A stretch of DNA of 64,000 nucleotides from Bradyrhizobium rifense (GTDB lineage Bacteria > Pseudomonadota > Alphaproteobacteria > Rhizobiales > Xanthobacteraceae). Both the position numbers and the translations under genes were made by a program. Below, piece after piece: positions 36,063 to 44,449 of the stretch; positions within the stretch are counted from its first letter, which is position 1, and every line of letters starts with the position of its first letter. The DNA lies in assembly GCF_008123425.1 (NCBI RefSeq), contig NZ_VSSS01000042.1:125360-189359 (forward strand), given 5' to 3'. The notes beneath the pieces were generated by a model. The model saw only the letters and a program-made list of their open reading frames with translations. It was not told where the DNA came from and searched no databases.

Positions 36063-36884
36063 GTGGCTACCAGTCTCGAAGTGCGCGGCGTGTCCTTGCG
36101 GTTCGGCGGCGTTCGCGCGCTGACCGATGTCAGCTTCGCCATCAACGAGGGCGAGCTGTTCTCGATCATCGGCCCCAACGGGGCCGGCAAGACCTCGATC
36201 GTGAATTGTATTTCCGGGCGCTACAAGCCGACGGAAGGCCAGCTGTTCTACCAGGGTCGCGACATCACCGGCCTGACGCCGAACGCGCGTCCCACGCTCG
36301 GCATCGGCCGCACCTTCCAGAATCTGGCGCTGTTCCACCACATGAGCGTGCTCGACAACATCATGGTCGGCCGCCACCACCTGTTGAAGAATAATTTCCT
36401 CATGGGTTCGCTCTACTGGCTCACCGGCGCGCGCAAGGAAGAGCTAGAGCACCGCCGCAGGGTGGAAGAGATCATCGACTTTCTCGACCTCCAATCGGTG
36501 CGCAAGGCCACCGCCGGCACCCTCTCCTACGGCCTGCGCAAGCGCGTCGAGCTTGCACGTGCCATGGCGCTGGAGCCGCGCCTCATCCTCCTCGACGAGC
36601 CGATGGCCGGCATGAATTTCGAGGAGAAGGAGGACATGGCCCGCTACATCGTCGACCTCAACGAGGAATTCGGGATGACGGTGGTGATGATCGAGCACGA
36701 CATGGGCGTGGTAATGGACATCTCCCACCGCGTCATGGTGCTGGATTTCGGCCGCAAGATCGCCGAGGGCGACCCCGCCGCCGTGCTCGCGGACCCCCAC
36801 GTCAGGCGCGCCTATCTCGGCGAGGAAGACGAGACGCTGGTCGATCCGGACGATGCCCCTCCGGCGCAGGAGAGCGCGGCATGA
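36063..36884 (+). CDS. Liv-type ABC transporter ATP-binding protein (LivG-like)
   Basis: 273 residues from GTG 36063, chosen by the GGGAGGGA ribosome site and by homology starting at SLEVRGVSLRFGG. Walker A GPNGAGKTS, the LivG-type signature LSYGLRKR, Walker B LILLDEPMAGM and the switch in MIEHDMG are intact. The C-terminal tail is acidic. It energises the second HAAT-family importer of the window. Its stop overlaps the acyl-CoA synthetase start by four bases (ATGA), a strong sign that transport and CoA activation are made together. Confidence 0.9.
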   Translation: MATSLEVRGVSLRFGGVRALTDVSFAINEGELFSIIGPNGAGKTSIVNCISGRYKPTEGQLFYQGRDITGLTPNARPTLGIGRTFQNLALFHHMSVLDNIMVGRHHLLKNNFLMGSLYWLTGARKEELEHRRRVEEIIDFLDLQSVRKATAGTLSYGLRKRVELARAMALEPRLILLDEPMAGMNFEEKEDMARYIVDLNEEFGMTVVMIEHDMGVVMDISHRVMVLDFGRKIAEGDPAAVLADPHVRRAYLGEEDETLVDPDDAPPAQESAA

Positions 36885-38812
36885 TGGACTACGCAGCCCG
36901 CGTCGCCCAGGCCGACACCTATCCGAAGATGCTCCGGCTCAATGCCAAGGAGCACGGCAACGAGATCGCCCTGCGCGAGAAGGATCTCGGCCTCTGGCGT
37001 CCGTTCACCTGGACCGATTACCAGACGCGCGTGCGCGACTTCGCGCTAGGCCTGGTCGAACTGGGCCTTGGCCGCGGCGATGTCATCGGCATTATCGGCG
37101 ATAACCGTCCAGACTGGGTTGCGGCGGAAGTGGCGGCGCATGCGATCGGCGGATTGAGCCTCGGGCTCTATCGCGATGTGCTCGATGAAGAGGCCTTGTA
37201 TCTCCTCAACTATGGCGAAGCGCAGCTCGTCTTCGCCGAGGACGAGGAGCAGGTCGACAAGCTGCTGGCGCTGGCCGAGCGCGTGCCGCGGCTCAAGCAC
37301 ATCATCTATTCCGACCCGCGCGGGATGCGGAAATATGACGACCCCCGCCTGATGTCGGCAGAAAAATTCGCCGAGCTCGGCCGTGTCCGGGCCACGCGCG
37401 AGCCGGAGCTTTACGATAGGCTGGTCGACGCCACCAAGGGCGAGGATGTTGCGATCCTCTGCACCACGTCGGGCACGACGTCGCATCCGAAGCTCGCGAT
37501 GCTCGCCGCCGGCCGCGTGCTCGGCCATTGCGCGACCTATCTCGCCTTCGACCCGAAAGGCCCCGACGACGAATATGTCTCGGTGCTGCCGCTGCCCTGG
37601 ATCATGGAACAGGTCTATGTGCTCGGCAAAGGCCTGCTCTGCCGGATGAAGATCAACTTCGTCGAAGAGCCGGATACGATGATGAACGATCTGCGCGAGA
37701 TCGCGCCGACGTTCGTGCTGTTTGCGCCGCGGGTCTGGGAATCCATCGCGGCGGACGTCCGCGCCAAGGTGATGGATGCGACGCCGTTCAAGCAACGGCT
37801 GTTCGACGTCGGCATGAAGTCGGGTCTGGCCGCGCTCGAACAGGGCAAGCGCTCGGGCTTTGCCGACGCGATCCTGTTCCGTGCGCTGCGCGACCGGCTC
37901 GGTTTCACGCGGCTGCGCTCGGCCGCGACCGGCGGCGCGGCGCTTGGGCCCGACACCTTCAAGTTCTTCCAGGCCATGGGCGTGCCGCTGCGCACGCTCT
38001 ACGGTCAGACCGAACTGCTGGGGGCTTACACGCTGCATCCCGCGGGCAAGGTCGACCCTGACACGACGGGCGTGCCGATGGCGGACAGCGTCGAGATCCG
38101 CATCGACAATGCCGACGTCCATGGCGTCGGCGAGATCGTGGTGCGACATCCCAACATGTTCCTCGGCTATTACAAGAATCCCGAGGCCAGCGTCGCCGAC
38201 ATCCGCGATGGCTGGATGCTCTCGGGCGATGCCGGCTATTTCAACGCGAACCGCCAGCTTGTCGTCATCGACCGCATCAAGGATCTCGCCGAGACCTCGC
38301 GCGGCGAGCGCTTCTCGCCGCAGTTCATCGAGAACAAGCTGAAGTTCTCGCCCTACATCGCCGAGGCGGTGGTGTTAGGCACCGGCCGCGACACGCTCGC
38401 GGCGATGATCTGCATCCGCTACTCCATCATCTCGAAATGGGCAGAGAAGAACCGCCTCTCCTTCACCACCTACAGCGACCTCGCCTCGCGGCCTGAGGTC
38501 TATGCGCTGCTCCGCAAGGAAGTTGAGACCGTCAATGCCACGCTGCCGCCGGCGCAGCGCATCTCGCGCTTCCTGCTGCTCTATAAGGAGCTCGATGCCG
38601 ACGACGGCGAGCTCACCCGCACCCGAAAGGTGCGCCGCAGCGTCATCAACGAGAAATACGAAGGCATCATCGATGCCGTCTACCGCGGCACCGCCGACAT
38701 CCCGGTCGACACCGTGATCCGCTTCCAGGACGGCACCACGCAGCGGGTGCGAACCACGCTGCGCGTGGTGGATCTCGGCGGACATGGCCCCATGGCGGAG
38801 GCTGCGGAGTGA
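36881..38812 (+). CDS. AMP-forming acyl-CoA synthetase (long-chain/aromatic type)
   Basis: 643 residues; ATG 36881 or 36884. ANL superfamily: phosphate loop CTTSGTTSHPKL (Gly after the Thr pair replaced by Ser), then YGQTE, then DRIKDLAETSRGERFSP as hinge/A8 motif, and the catalytic Lys region TRTRKVRR near residue 590. It activates a carboxylic acid to its AMP ester, then CoA thioester. Coupled to the ATPase gene in front and followed by permease genes, it probably traps the transporter's substrate as a CoA ester on entry, which would point to an aromatic or fatty acid rather than an amino acid (inference). Confidence 0.88.
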   Translation: MMDYAARVAQADTYPKMLRLNAKEHGNEIALREKDLGLWRPFTWTDYQTRVRDFALGLVELGLGRGDVIGIIGDNRPDWVAAEVAAHAIGGLSLGLYRDVLDEEALYLLNYGEAQLVFAEDEEQVDKLLALAERVPRLKHIIYSDPRGMRKYDDPRLMSAEKFAELGRVRATREPELYDRLVDATKGEDVAILCTTSGTTSHPKLAMLAAGRVLGHCATYLAFDPKGPDDEYVSVLPLPWIMEQVYVLGKGLLCRMKINFVEEPDTMMNDLREIAPTFVLFAPRVWESIAADVRAKVMDATPFKQRLFDVGMKSGLAALEQGKRSGFADAILFRALRDRLGFTRLRSAATGGAALGPDTFKFFQAMGVPLRTLYGQTELLGAYTLHPAGKVDPDTTGVPMADSVEIRIDNADVHGVGEIVVRHPNMFLGYYKNPEASVADIRDGWMLSGDAGYFNANRQLVVIDRIKDLAETSRGERFSPQFIENKLKFSPYIAEAVVLGTGRDTLAAMICIRYSIISKWAEKNRLSFTTYSDLASRPEVYALLRKEVETVNATLPPAQRISRFLLLYKELDADDGELTRTRKVRRSVINEKYEGIIDAVYRGTADIPVDTVIRFQDGTTQRVRTTLRVVDLGGHGPMAEAAE

Positions 38813-38852
38813 AATCGCTTCCGATACAGAGCCGGCAATCGATCCACCCCTC

Positions 38853-38862
38853 CCTGCGCAGG
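38853..38862. repeat. short GC-rich palindrome between synthetase and permease genes
   Basis: CCTGCGCAGG, extended imperfectly by CTCC and GGGGAG, lies in the 76-base gap of the operon. Similar palindromes occur in other operon gaps of this window (7972-8010; 42211-42360). It could mark mRNA processing between synthetase and transporter parts. Confidence 0.4.
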
Positions 38863-38888
38863 CGGGGAGAGGCGAAGGATAGCATCAC

Positions 38889-39782
38889 ATGAACACCGCC
38901 TTCCTCATCCAGCTCCTGGTCAACGGCCTCGTGGTCGGCACGCTCTATGGCGTGGTGGCGATGTCGTTCGTGCTGATCTACAAGGCAACGCAGGTCGTCA
39001 ATTTTGCGCAAGGTGAATTGCTGCTGGTCGGCGCGTGGGTGTGCTGGACCCTGCTCGCAAAGTACCAGGTGCCGTTCTGGATCGGCATGCCGATGACGCT
39101 GGTGTTCATGTTCGTGTTCGGCATCGCGATCCAGGTCCTGATCCTGCGACCGATGATCGGCGAACCCATTATATCAGTGATCATGGTGACGATCGGCCTC
39201 TCCACCGTGCTGCAGGCAACGCTGAAATGGATGTTCGGCGTCAACCCGCAGCCGTTCCCGCGCGTGTTCGAGAGCCAGTCGGTCGGCCTGTTCGGCCTCC
39301 AGATCCAGACCGTCTATGTCATGAGCCTCGTCGTCTCGGTCGCGATGATGATCGGCATGGCCTGGTTCTTCCGCGCCTCGAAGTACGGCCTCGCGATGCG
39401 CGCCACTGCGTTCAACCAGCAGGTGGCGCAGTCGCTCGGCATTTCCGTGAAAAGCGTGTTTGCGATGGCGTGGGCGATCTCGGCCACCGTCTCCGCGGTC
39501 GCGGGCGTCGTCGTCGCCGTTGTCAATGGCGTGTCCTCGGGCCTTGCCGCCTACGGCATCAAGGTGTTTCCGGCGGCGATCCTCGGCGGGCTCGATTCCG
39601 TCGGCGGCGCCGTGCTCGGCGGCATCATCATCGGCCTGCTCGAGAACATCGCGCAATATGTCGACAGCCAGTACCTGCACTGGGGCAATCTCTACGAGAT
39701 CGCGCCGTTCTACGTCCTCATCATCGTGCTGATGATAAAGCCCTATGGCCTGTTCGGCACCCACGACATCGAGCGGATCTGA
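38889..39782 (+). CDS. Liv-type ABC transporter permease (LivH-like)
   Basis: 297 residues, seven to nine hydrophobic helices, with VVNFAQGELLLVGAWV as the LivH signature after helix two and the ATPase-contact loop GLAMRATAFNQQVAQSLGIS. The C-terminus LLENIAQYVDSQYLHWG and KPYGLFG is typical. Inner-membrane subunit. ATG 38889. Only three bases separate it from the LivM-like gene. Confidence 0.9.
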   Translation: MNTAFLIQLLVNGLVVGTLYGVVAMSFVLIYKATQVVNFAQGELLLVGAWVCWTLLAKYQVPFWIGMPMTLVFMFVFGIAIQVLILRPMIGEPIISVIMVTIGLSTVLQATLKWMFGVNPQPFPRVFESQSVGLFGLQIQTVYVMSLVVSVAMMIGMAWFFRASKYGLAMRATAFNQQVAQSLGISVKSVFAMAWAISATVSAVAGVVVAVVNGVSSGLAAYGIKVFPAAILGGLDSVGGAVLGGIIIGLLENIAQYVDSQYLHWGNLYEIAPFYVLIIVLMIKPYGLFGTHDIERI

Positions 39783-39785
39783 TCC

Positions 39786-40859
39786 ATGGCCGGCCCTGCC
39801 CTCATCCCTGCTGGTGATTTCCGCACCTCTTACGCGGCCGACACCACGATCTTCCCGACCACGACCAGCCGCAACTTTGCGATTGTCGGCGTGCTGCTGC
39901 TCTGCCTCGTACCGCAGGTCCTCGGCGGCTACTGGCTCAGTATTCTCATCCAGACCGGCATCTTCTCGATCGCGGCACTGGGGCTGAACATCCTGGTCGG
40001 CTTCACCGGCCAGATCTCGATCGGACACGCCGCCTTCTTCCTGCTCGGCGCCTTCACCTCGGCCTACATCTCCAACAACGCGCCGATCCCGGTGTTCTTC
40101 GCGATCCCCATCGCGGGTGTCGTCACCGCGCTGGTCGGGCTGATCTTCGGCATTCCCGCGGCGCGACTGAAGGGCCTCTACCTTGTCATCGCGACGTTGG
40201 CCGCGCAATATATCCTGCTCGACTTCTTCTCCCGCGCGGAGTGGTTCACCGGCGGCTCGGTGCCGGCCAGCGCCGAACCGTTTTCCATCTTCGGCTACAG
40301 CTTGCGCGGCGACCGGCAATATTTCTACGTCGTTCTGGCCTATGTGGTCGCGAGCTACGTCCTCGTCACCAACCTGATGCGCACGCGCGACGGCCGCGCG
40401 CTGGTGGCGATCCGCGACCATTATCTCTCCGCGGAGATCATGGGCATCAACCTCACCAAATATCGCACGCTATCGTTCGGGCTCGCCGCCTTCTTCGCCG
40501 GCATCGCCGGCGCACTCTATGCGCATTACCAGCTCGTGGTCTCGCAGGAAGGGTTCGGGATCGAGCGCTCGATCCTGTTCCTCGCCATGATCATCATCGG
40601 CGGCACCGGCTCGATCATGGGCACGCTGATGGGCACCGCCTTCGTGGTGCTGCTGCCGGAGACGATGGAGTTCATCAGCCTCTCCTTGAAGGGCGGCGCG
40701 ATCGACAAGGCGCTCTCGCTCAACAACAACATCACCTTCCTGCGCGAGATCGCGATCGGGGTGATCATCATCGCATTCCTGATGTTCGAGCCGGACGGGC
40801 TCGCGCATCGCTGGCGGCAGATCAAGGCGTACTGGAAACTCTACCCGTTCTCGCACTGA
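39786..40859 (+). CDS. Liv-type ABC transporter permease (LivM-like)
   Basis: 357 residues. About 30 polar residues precede the first helix; the signature LNILVGFTGQISIGHAAFF and the coupling loop RALVAIRDHYLSAEIMGIN follow. The last third has GGTGSIMGTLMGTAFVVLLPE and ends FEPDGLAHRWRQIKAYW, typical of LivM. Pairs with the LivH-like protein. ATG 39786. The binding-protein gene follows after 42 bases. Confidence 0.9.
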   Translation: MAGPALIPAGDFRTSYAADTTIFPTTTSRNFAIVGVLLLCLVPQVLGGYWLSILIQTGIFSIAALGLNILVGFTGQISIGHAAFFLLGAFTSAYISNNAPIPVFFAIPIAGVVTALVGLIFGIPAARLKGLYLVIATLAAQYILLDFFSRAEWFTGGSVPASAEPFSIFGYSLRGDRQYFYVVLAYVVASYVLVTNLMRTRDGRALVAIRDHYLSAEIMGINLTKYRTLSFGLAAFFAGIAGALYAHYQLVVSQEGFGIERSILFLAMIIIGGTGSIMGTLMGTAFVVLLPETMEFISLSLKGGAIDKALSLNNNITFLREIAIGVIIIAFLMFEPDGLAHRWRQIKAYWKLYPFSH

Positions 40860-40886
40860 GCGCGGCAAAGTCACTTAAACAATAAC

Positions 40887-40892
40887 AGGAGG
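40887..40892 (+). promoter_or_regulatory. consensus Shine-Dalgarno for the binding-protein gene
   Basis: A perfect AGGAGG lies nine bases before ATG 40902, stronger than the sites of neighbouring genes. It fits the need for more binding protein than membrane subunits and fixes the start. Confidence 0.75.
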
Positions 40893-40901
40893 AAGCAACC
40901 A

Positions 40902-42185
40902 ATGAAGACGAAATCCCTTTTGAGCACCGCATCGCTCGTGCTTGTGATCGCGGCATTCTCCGCGAGCGCGCAGGCGCAGATCGCGATCGGGCATCTCGCC
41001 GATTATTCCGGCGGCACCTCCGACGTCGGCACGCCCTACGGCCAGGCCGTCGCCGACACCTTCGCCTGGGTCAACAAGAATGGCGGCATCGGCGGCAAGC
41101 AGGTCAGCGTCGACACCAACGACTATAGCTACCAGGTGCCCAAGGCGATCGCGCTGTACAAGAAGTGGTCGGCACCGGACAGCAAGGTCGCGGCAATCAT
41201 GGGCTGGGGTACGGCGGATACCGAAGCACTCACCGGCTTCCTCGCCCAGGACAAGATCCCCGACCTCTCCGGCTCCTATGCCGCGGCCCTGACCGATCCC
41301 GAAGGCACCAGCGGCAAGGCCAAGCCCGCGCCCTATAATTTCTTCTACGGCCCGAGCTATTCGGACTCGCTGCGAGCGATGCTGATCTGGGCGGCCGAGG
41401 ACTGGAAGGCCAAGGGCAAGCCCGGCAAGCCGAAATTCGTGCATATGGGCGCCAATCATCCCTACCCGAACGCGCCGAAGGCCGCCGGCGAAGCCATGGC
41501 GCAGGAGCTTGGCTTCGAGGTGTTGCCGCCGCTGGTGTTCGCGCTTGCGCCGGGTGACTACAGCGCGCAGTGCCTGAGCCTGAAATCTTCGGGCGCCAAC
41601 TACGCCTATCTCGGCAACACCGCCGCCTCCAACATCTCGGTGATGAAGGCCTGCAAGACCGCCGGCGCCGAGGTGCAGTTCCTCGGCAATGTCTGGGGCA
41701 TGGACGAGAATGCCGCCAAGACCGCGGGCGACGCCGCCGACGGGGTCATCTTCCCGCTGCGCACCTCGGTGAGCTGGGGTGGCGATGCGCCCGGCATGAA
41801 GACGGTGATGGAGATCTCCAAGATCTCCGACCCCACCGGAAAGGTCTATCGCCCCGTGCACTACGTCGCGGGCGTCTGCTCGGCGCTGTACATGAGGGAA
41901 GCGCTCGACTGGGCCGCCAAGAACGGCGGCGCCACCGGCGACAACGTCGTGAAGGGTTTTTACCAGAAGAAGGACTGGGTGCCGGCCGGCATGGAAGGCG
42001 TCTGCGCACCCTCGACCTGGACCGACAAGGACCACCGCGGCACGCTGAAGGTCGAGCTCTATCGCACCAAGATCACAGGGGCGACCGATGGCGATCTCAA
42101 TGACCTCATGGCCAAGGGCACGATCAAGCTCGAGAAGGTCAAGACCGTCGAGCTGCCGCGCAAGCCCGAACTGCTGGGCTGGTGA
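40902..42185 (+). CDS. Liv-type ABC transporter substrate-binding protein
   Basis: 427 residues. The signal peptide has cleavage near SAQAQ|IAIGHLADYSG. Peripla_BP_6 fold: the mature N-terminus GHLADYSGGTSDVGTPYGQ, then MGWGTADTEAL and ANYAYLGNTAAS. It lacks the more conserved LivJ/LivK amino-acid pocket pattern (no clear GP.TG at the start), in keeping with a different ligand. Periplasmic. It is followed by a 183-base gap with a repeat and then the second ATPase gene, in the same direction. The neighbouring CoA synthetase suggests a carboxylic acid ligand. Confidence 0.9.
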   Translation: MKTKSLLSTASLVLVIAAFSASAQAQIAIGHLADYSGGTSDVGTPYGQAVADTFAWVNKNGGIGGKQVSVDTNDYSYQVPKAIALYKKWSAPDSKVAAIMGWGTADTEALTGFLAQDKIPDLSGSYAAALTDPEGTSGKAKPAPYNFFYGPSYSDSLRAMLIWAAEDWKAKGKPGKPKFVHMGANHPYPNAPKAAGEAMAQELGFEVLPPLVFALAPGDYSAQCLSLKSSGANYAYLGNTAASNISVMKACKTAGAEVQFLGNVWGMDENAAKTAGDAADGVIFPLRTSVSWGGDAPGMKTVMEISKISDPTGKVYRPVHYVAGVCSALYMREALDWAAKNGGATGDNVVKGFYQKKDWVPAGMEGVCAPSTWTDKDHRGTLKVELYRTKITGATDGDLNDLMAKGTIKLEKVKTVELPRKPELLGW

Positions 42186-42210
42186 GCCTCGCCGTTTCCC
42201 GCCACACAAC

Positions 42211-42360
42211 TGTCATTCCCCCGCCTTGTGCGCAACGCGCACCGGAGGGGGGGGATCCAGTACGCCGCGGCTTCTCAAGGAACGTCCGGCGTCTCTGGAA
42301 TACTGGGGCGCCCGGTCCCGATGCGCAATCGCTCATAAGGCCGGGCGACGACAGCGGAGT
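42211..42360. repeat. Bradyrhizobium-type intergenic palindromic repeat
   Basis: The 183-base gap is filled by an imperfectly palindromic unit: a tight hairpin GTGCGC/GCGCAC with AAC loop at 42228-42242, CCAGTA (42257-42262) matched by TACTGG (42301-42306), and CCCGG/CCGGG near the end. I remember very similar text (GATCCAGTACGCCGCGG, CTCTGGAATACTGG) from many Bradyrhizobium intergenic regions, so it is probably a dispersed repeat. It splits the binding-protein gene from the last ATPase gene. Confidence 0.6.
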
Positions 42361-42368
42361 TATAAAGA

Positions 42369-43208
42369 ATGACCGAAATCGCCGAAGCCCCTCGTCCCTC
42401 GCCCAGCATCGTGCCCGCGCCGCCCCTCCTCGCCGTGCGCAACATCGAGGTCGTCTATGACGACGTCATCCTGGTGCTGCGCGGCCTCAGCCTCGACGTG
42501 CTCAAGGGCGCGATCGTGGCGCTGCTGGGAGCAAATGGTGCCGGCAAGTCGACGACGCTGAAGGCGATCTCGGGGTTGCTCAAGACCGAGGACGGCGAGG
42601 TCACGCGCGGCGAGATCCTGTTCGAGGGCGAGCGGATCAACGGCATCGATCCCGACAAGATCGTCCGTCGCGGCATTTTTCAGGTGATGGAGGGTCGCCG
42701 CATCGTCTCCGACATGACGTCGCTGGAAAACCTCAAGCTTGGTGCGTTCACCCGCCGGGATCGCGAGGTCGATGCCGATCTCGACATAGTCTTCAATTAT
42801 TTCCCGCGCCTGAAGGAGCGCAGGGGACTGGCCGGCTATCTCTCCGGCGGCGAGCAGCAGATGCTTGCGATCGGCCGCGCGCTGATGGCACGCCCGAAGA
42901 TGATTTTGATGGACGAGCCCTCGATGGGCCTGTCGCCGCTGCTGGTGAAAGAGGTGTTCTCGATCATCCAGAAGATCAACCGCGACCTCGGCGTCACCAT
43001 CCTGCTGGTGGAGCAGAACGCGCGCGCCGCGCTGTCGGTGGCAAGCCACGGCTACATCATGGAACAGGGCAAGGTCGTGCTCGACGGCACCGCCGACGAA
43101 CTGCGCGACAACGAGGACGTCAAGGAGTTCTACCTCGGCGGCGCCGGTGACCAGCGCAAGAGCTTCAAGAACCTTAAGAGTTTCAAGCGCCGCAAGCGCT
43201 GGCTTTAA
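42369..43208 (+). CDS. Liv-type ABC transporter ATP-binding protein (LivF-like)
   Basis: 279 residues. Walker A GANGAGKST, signature LSGGEQQMLAIGRAL, Walker B MILMDEPSMGLSP, then LLVEQNARAAL, all LivF features. The N-terminal 20 residues and the basic C-terminal tail (KSFKNLKSFKRRKRW) are additions to the usual 235-residue protein; the tail may touch membrane or RNA. ATG 42369. This completes the second importer. It ends three bases from the stop of the AGE-family gene on the other strand. Confidence 0.9.
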   Translation: MTEIAEAPRPSPSIVPAPPLLAVRNIEVVYDDVILVLRGLSLDVLKGAIVALLGANGAGKSTTLKAISGLLKTEDGEVTRGEILFEGERINGIDPDKIVRRGIFQVMEGRRIVSDMTSLENLKLGAFTRRDREVDADLDIVFNYFPRLKERRGLAGYLSGGEQQMLAIGRALMARPKMILMDEPSMGLSPLLVKEVFSIIQKINRDLGVTILLVEQNARAALSVASHGYIMEQGKVVLDGTADELRDNEDVKEFYLGGAGDQRKSFKNLKSFKRRKRWL

Positions 43209-43211
43209 TTC

Positions 43212-44363
43212 TCAGCCGAGGACCTGCTCCGCTTCCGTGACTGCGCAGAGAACATGATAGAACGACGACGCAGGAATAGTGTCGATCAGCGATTTGCCGT
43301 CGCGATCGAACTGGTCGTACCAGCCGCCCCGCACGGGATGGCTGAGATAATGCCGTTCGAGCCGCACCAGCGCCGCGCGCGCCTCATCCGCCGCCCCCGC
43401 CTCGCCGGACTCGGCCTGCGCAATCCACGCCTTCGCGATCTCGGTCTGCGGCCACAGCCGGCGCGTCGCGCGGCGGATGTTGCCGATATCATCGCCCTCA
43501 TCGACGAGGCAGCCGGTAGCCTCGTCGCGGTAGCGCAGCGCCGTCGCCAGCAGCTCTGCACGCCGCTGTCCGGTCGGGCAGCCCGTGATGCGTTCAAACC
43601 CCTTCAGCAGCCAGACCCATTCCGCCTGGTGGCCGGGCTCGACGCTGACCGGCTCGATCTTCGACCAGTCCTCCTCGAAATATTCGCCGAGCGCACACTT
43701 CCGCTTGTCGTAGAGATTGGCGAGGAACAGCGCGAAGAATTCACCGGCGCGATTCTGGAACGACAGATCGTGGGTCGCGTCGAAGCACGCGATCATCGCC
43801 TCGAACAGATGCATATGCGGGTTCTGCCGGCGCGGCAGCGACACCGGCAGGCTCTCGTGCACACCGCCATGCGGCGAGCGCAGATGGCCGTCGAGGAAGG
43901 CGAGCAGCGCGTCGATCTCGGCACGGACCTGCGCGTCCTTGTCGAGCGCATAGACGGTTGCCAATGCAAACAGGATGAAGGCGTGGTCGTAGGCATCCCG
44001 CCGCGCATCCAGCACCGTTCCGTCCGGCGCCAGCCGGTGCACGTAGCCGGGCCGGCCATCCGGCGCCTTTGCGTGTCCCAGCAGGTGCTCCAGCCCCTTC
44101 AGCGCGATGGCGCACCCCTCGGGATACCAGCCCATCTGCGCCGCCTTGGCGTAGCAATAGATCTGGCGGGCCTGCACCATCACCCGCCGCGGCGCGGCCG
44201 TATCCGCCGTGCCGTCGCGATGCAGCCGATCGATGAAGCCGCCCGCTTCATGGTCCCAGCCGACGGTCGACCACAGCGGGATCGCGTCCTCGATCATCCG
44301 GCGCTTCAGGCGCGCGACGACGTCGGTCGCCTCTTCCGCCGGAATGATGCTCTCGTCCACCAT
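43212..44363 (-). CDS. AGE-family epimerase/isomerase (N-acylglucosamine 2-epimerase-like)
   Basis: 383 residues from ATG 44363 (MVDESIIPAEE); 20 further in-frame codons upstream are not conserved. The alpha/alpha-barrel family pattern is clear: WDHEAGGFIDRLHRDG, RVMVQARQIYCYAKAAQ, PHMHLFEAMIACFDAT and GHQAEWVWLLKGFERI, with His residues of the active site kept. Members interconvert mannose/fructose, mannose/glucose or GlcNAc/ManNAc; the last two cannot be told apart here. Soluble, cytoplasmic. It is divergent from the PaaK-like gene, with 86 bases for two promoters. Confidence 0.88.
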   Translation of the reverse strand: MVDESIIPAEEATDVVARLKRRMIEDAIPLWSTVGWDHEAGGFIDRLHRDGTADTAAPRRVMVQARQIYCYAKAAQMGWYPEGCAIALKGLEHLLGHAKAPDGRPGYVHRLAPDGTVLDARRDAYDHAFILFALATVYALDKDAQVRAEIDALLAFLDGHLRSPHGGVHESLPVSLPRRQNPHMHLFEAMIACFDATHDLSFQNRAGEFFALFLANLYDKRKCALGEYFEEDWSKIEPVSVEPGHQAEWVWLLKGFERITGCPTGQRRAELLATALRYRDEATGCLVDEGDDIGNIRRATRRLWPQTEIAKAWIAQAESGEAGAADEARAALVRLERHYLSHPVRGGWYDQFDRDGKSLIDTIPASSFYHVLCAVTEAEQVLG

Positions 44364-44449
44364 TGCGTTCTCTCCACGCCCCGCCAATGGCCGTCTGTTA
44401 CCCAGGAGAGCGGCGGCGTGCAATGGATGCCAACCCGGAAAGACCTGCC

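Noticed and set aside
39174..40421. Antisense frame of 415 codons over the LivH/LivM-like genes
   Set aside because: Asp/Glu/Arg/His-rich composition typical of the reverse of membrane-protein codons; the sense genes have full signatures.
40875..42209. Antisense frame of 444 codons over the second binding-protein gene
   Set aside because: No motifs; the sense strand has a signal peptide, a Shine-Dalgarno and the binding-protein fold.
42211..42360. CRISPR-like repeat
   Set aside because: Only one palindromic unit, without regular repeats and spacers; it fits a dispersed intergenic repeat.
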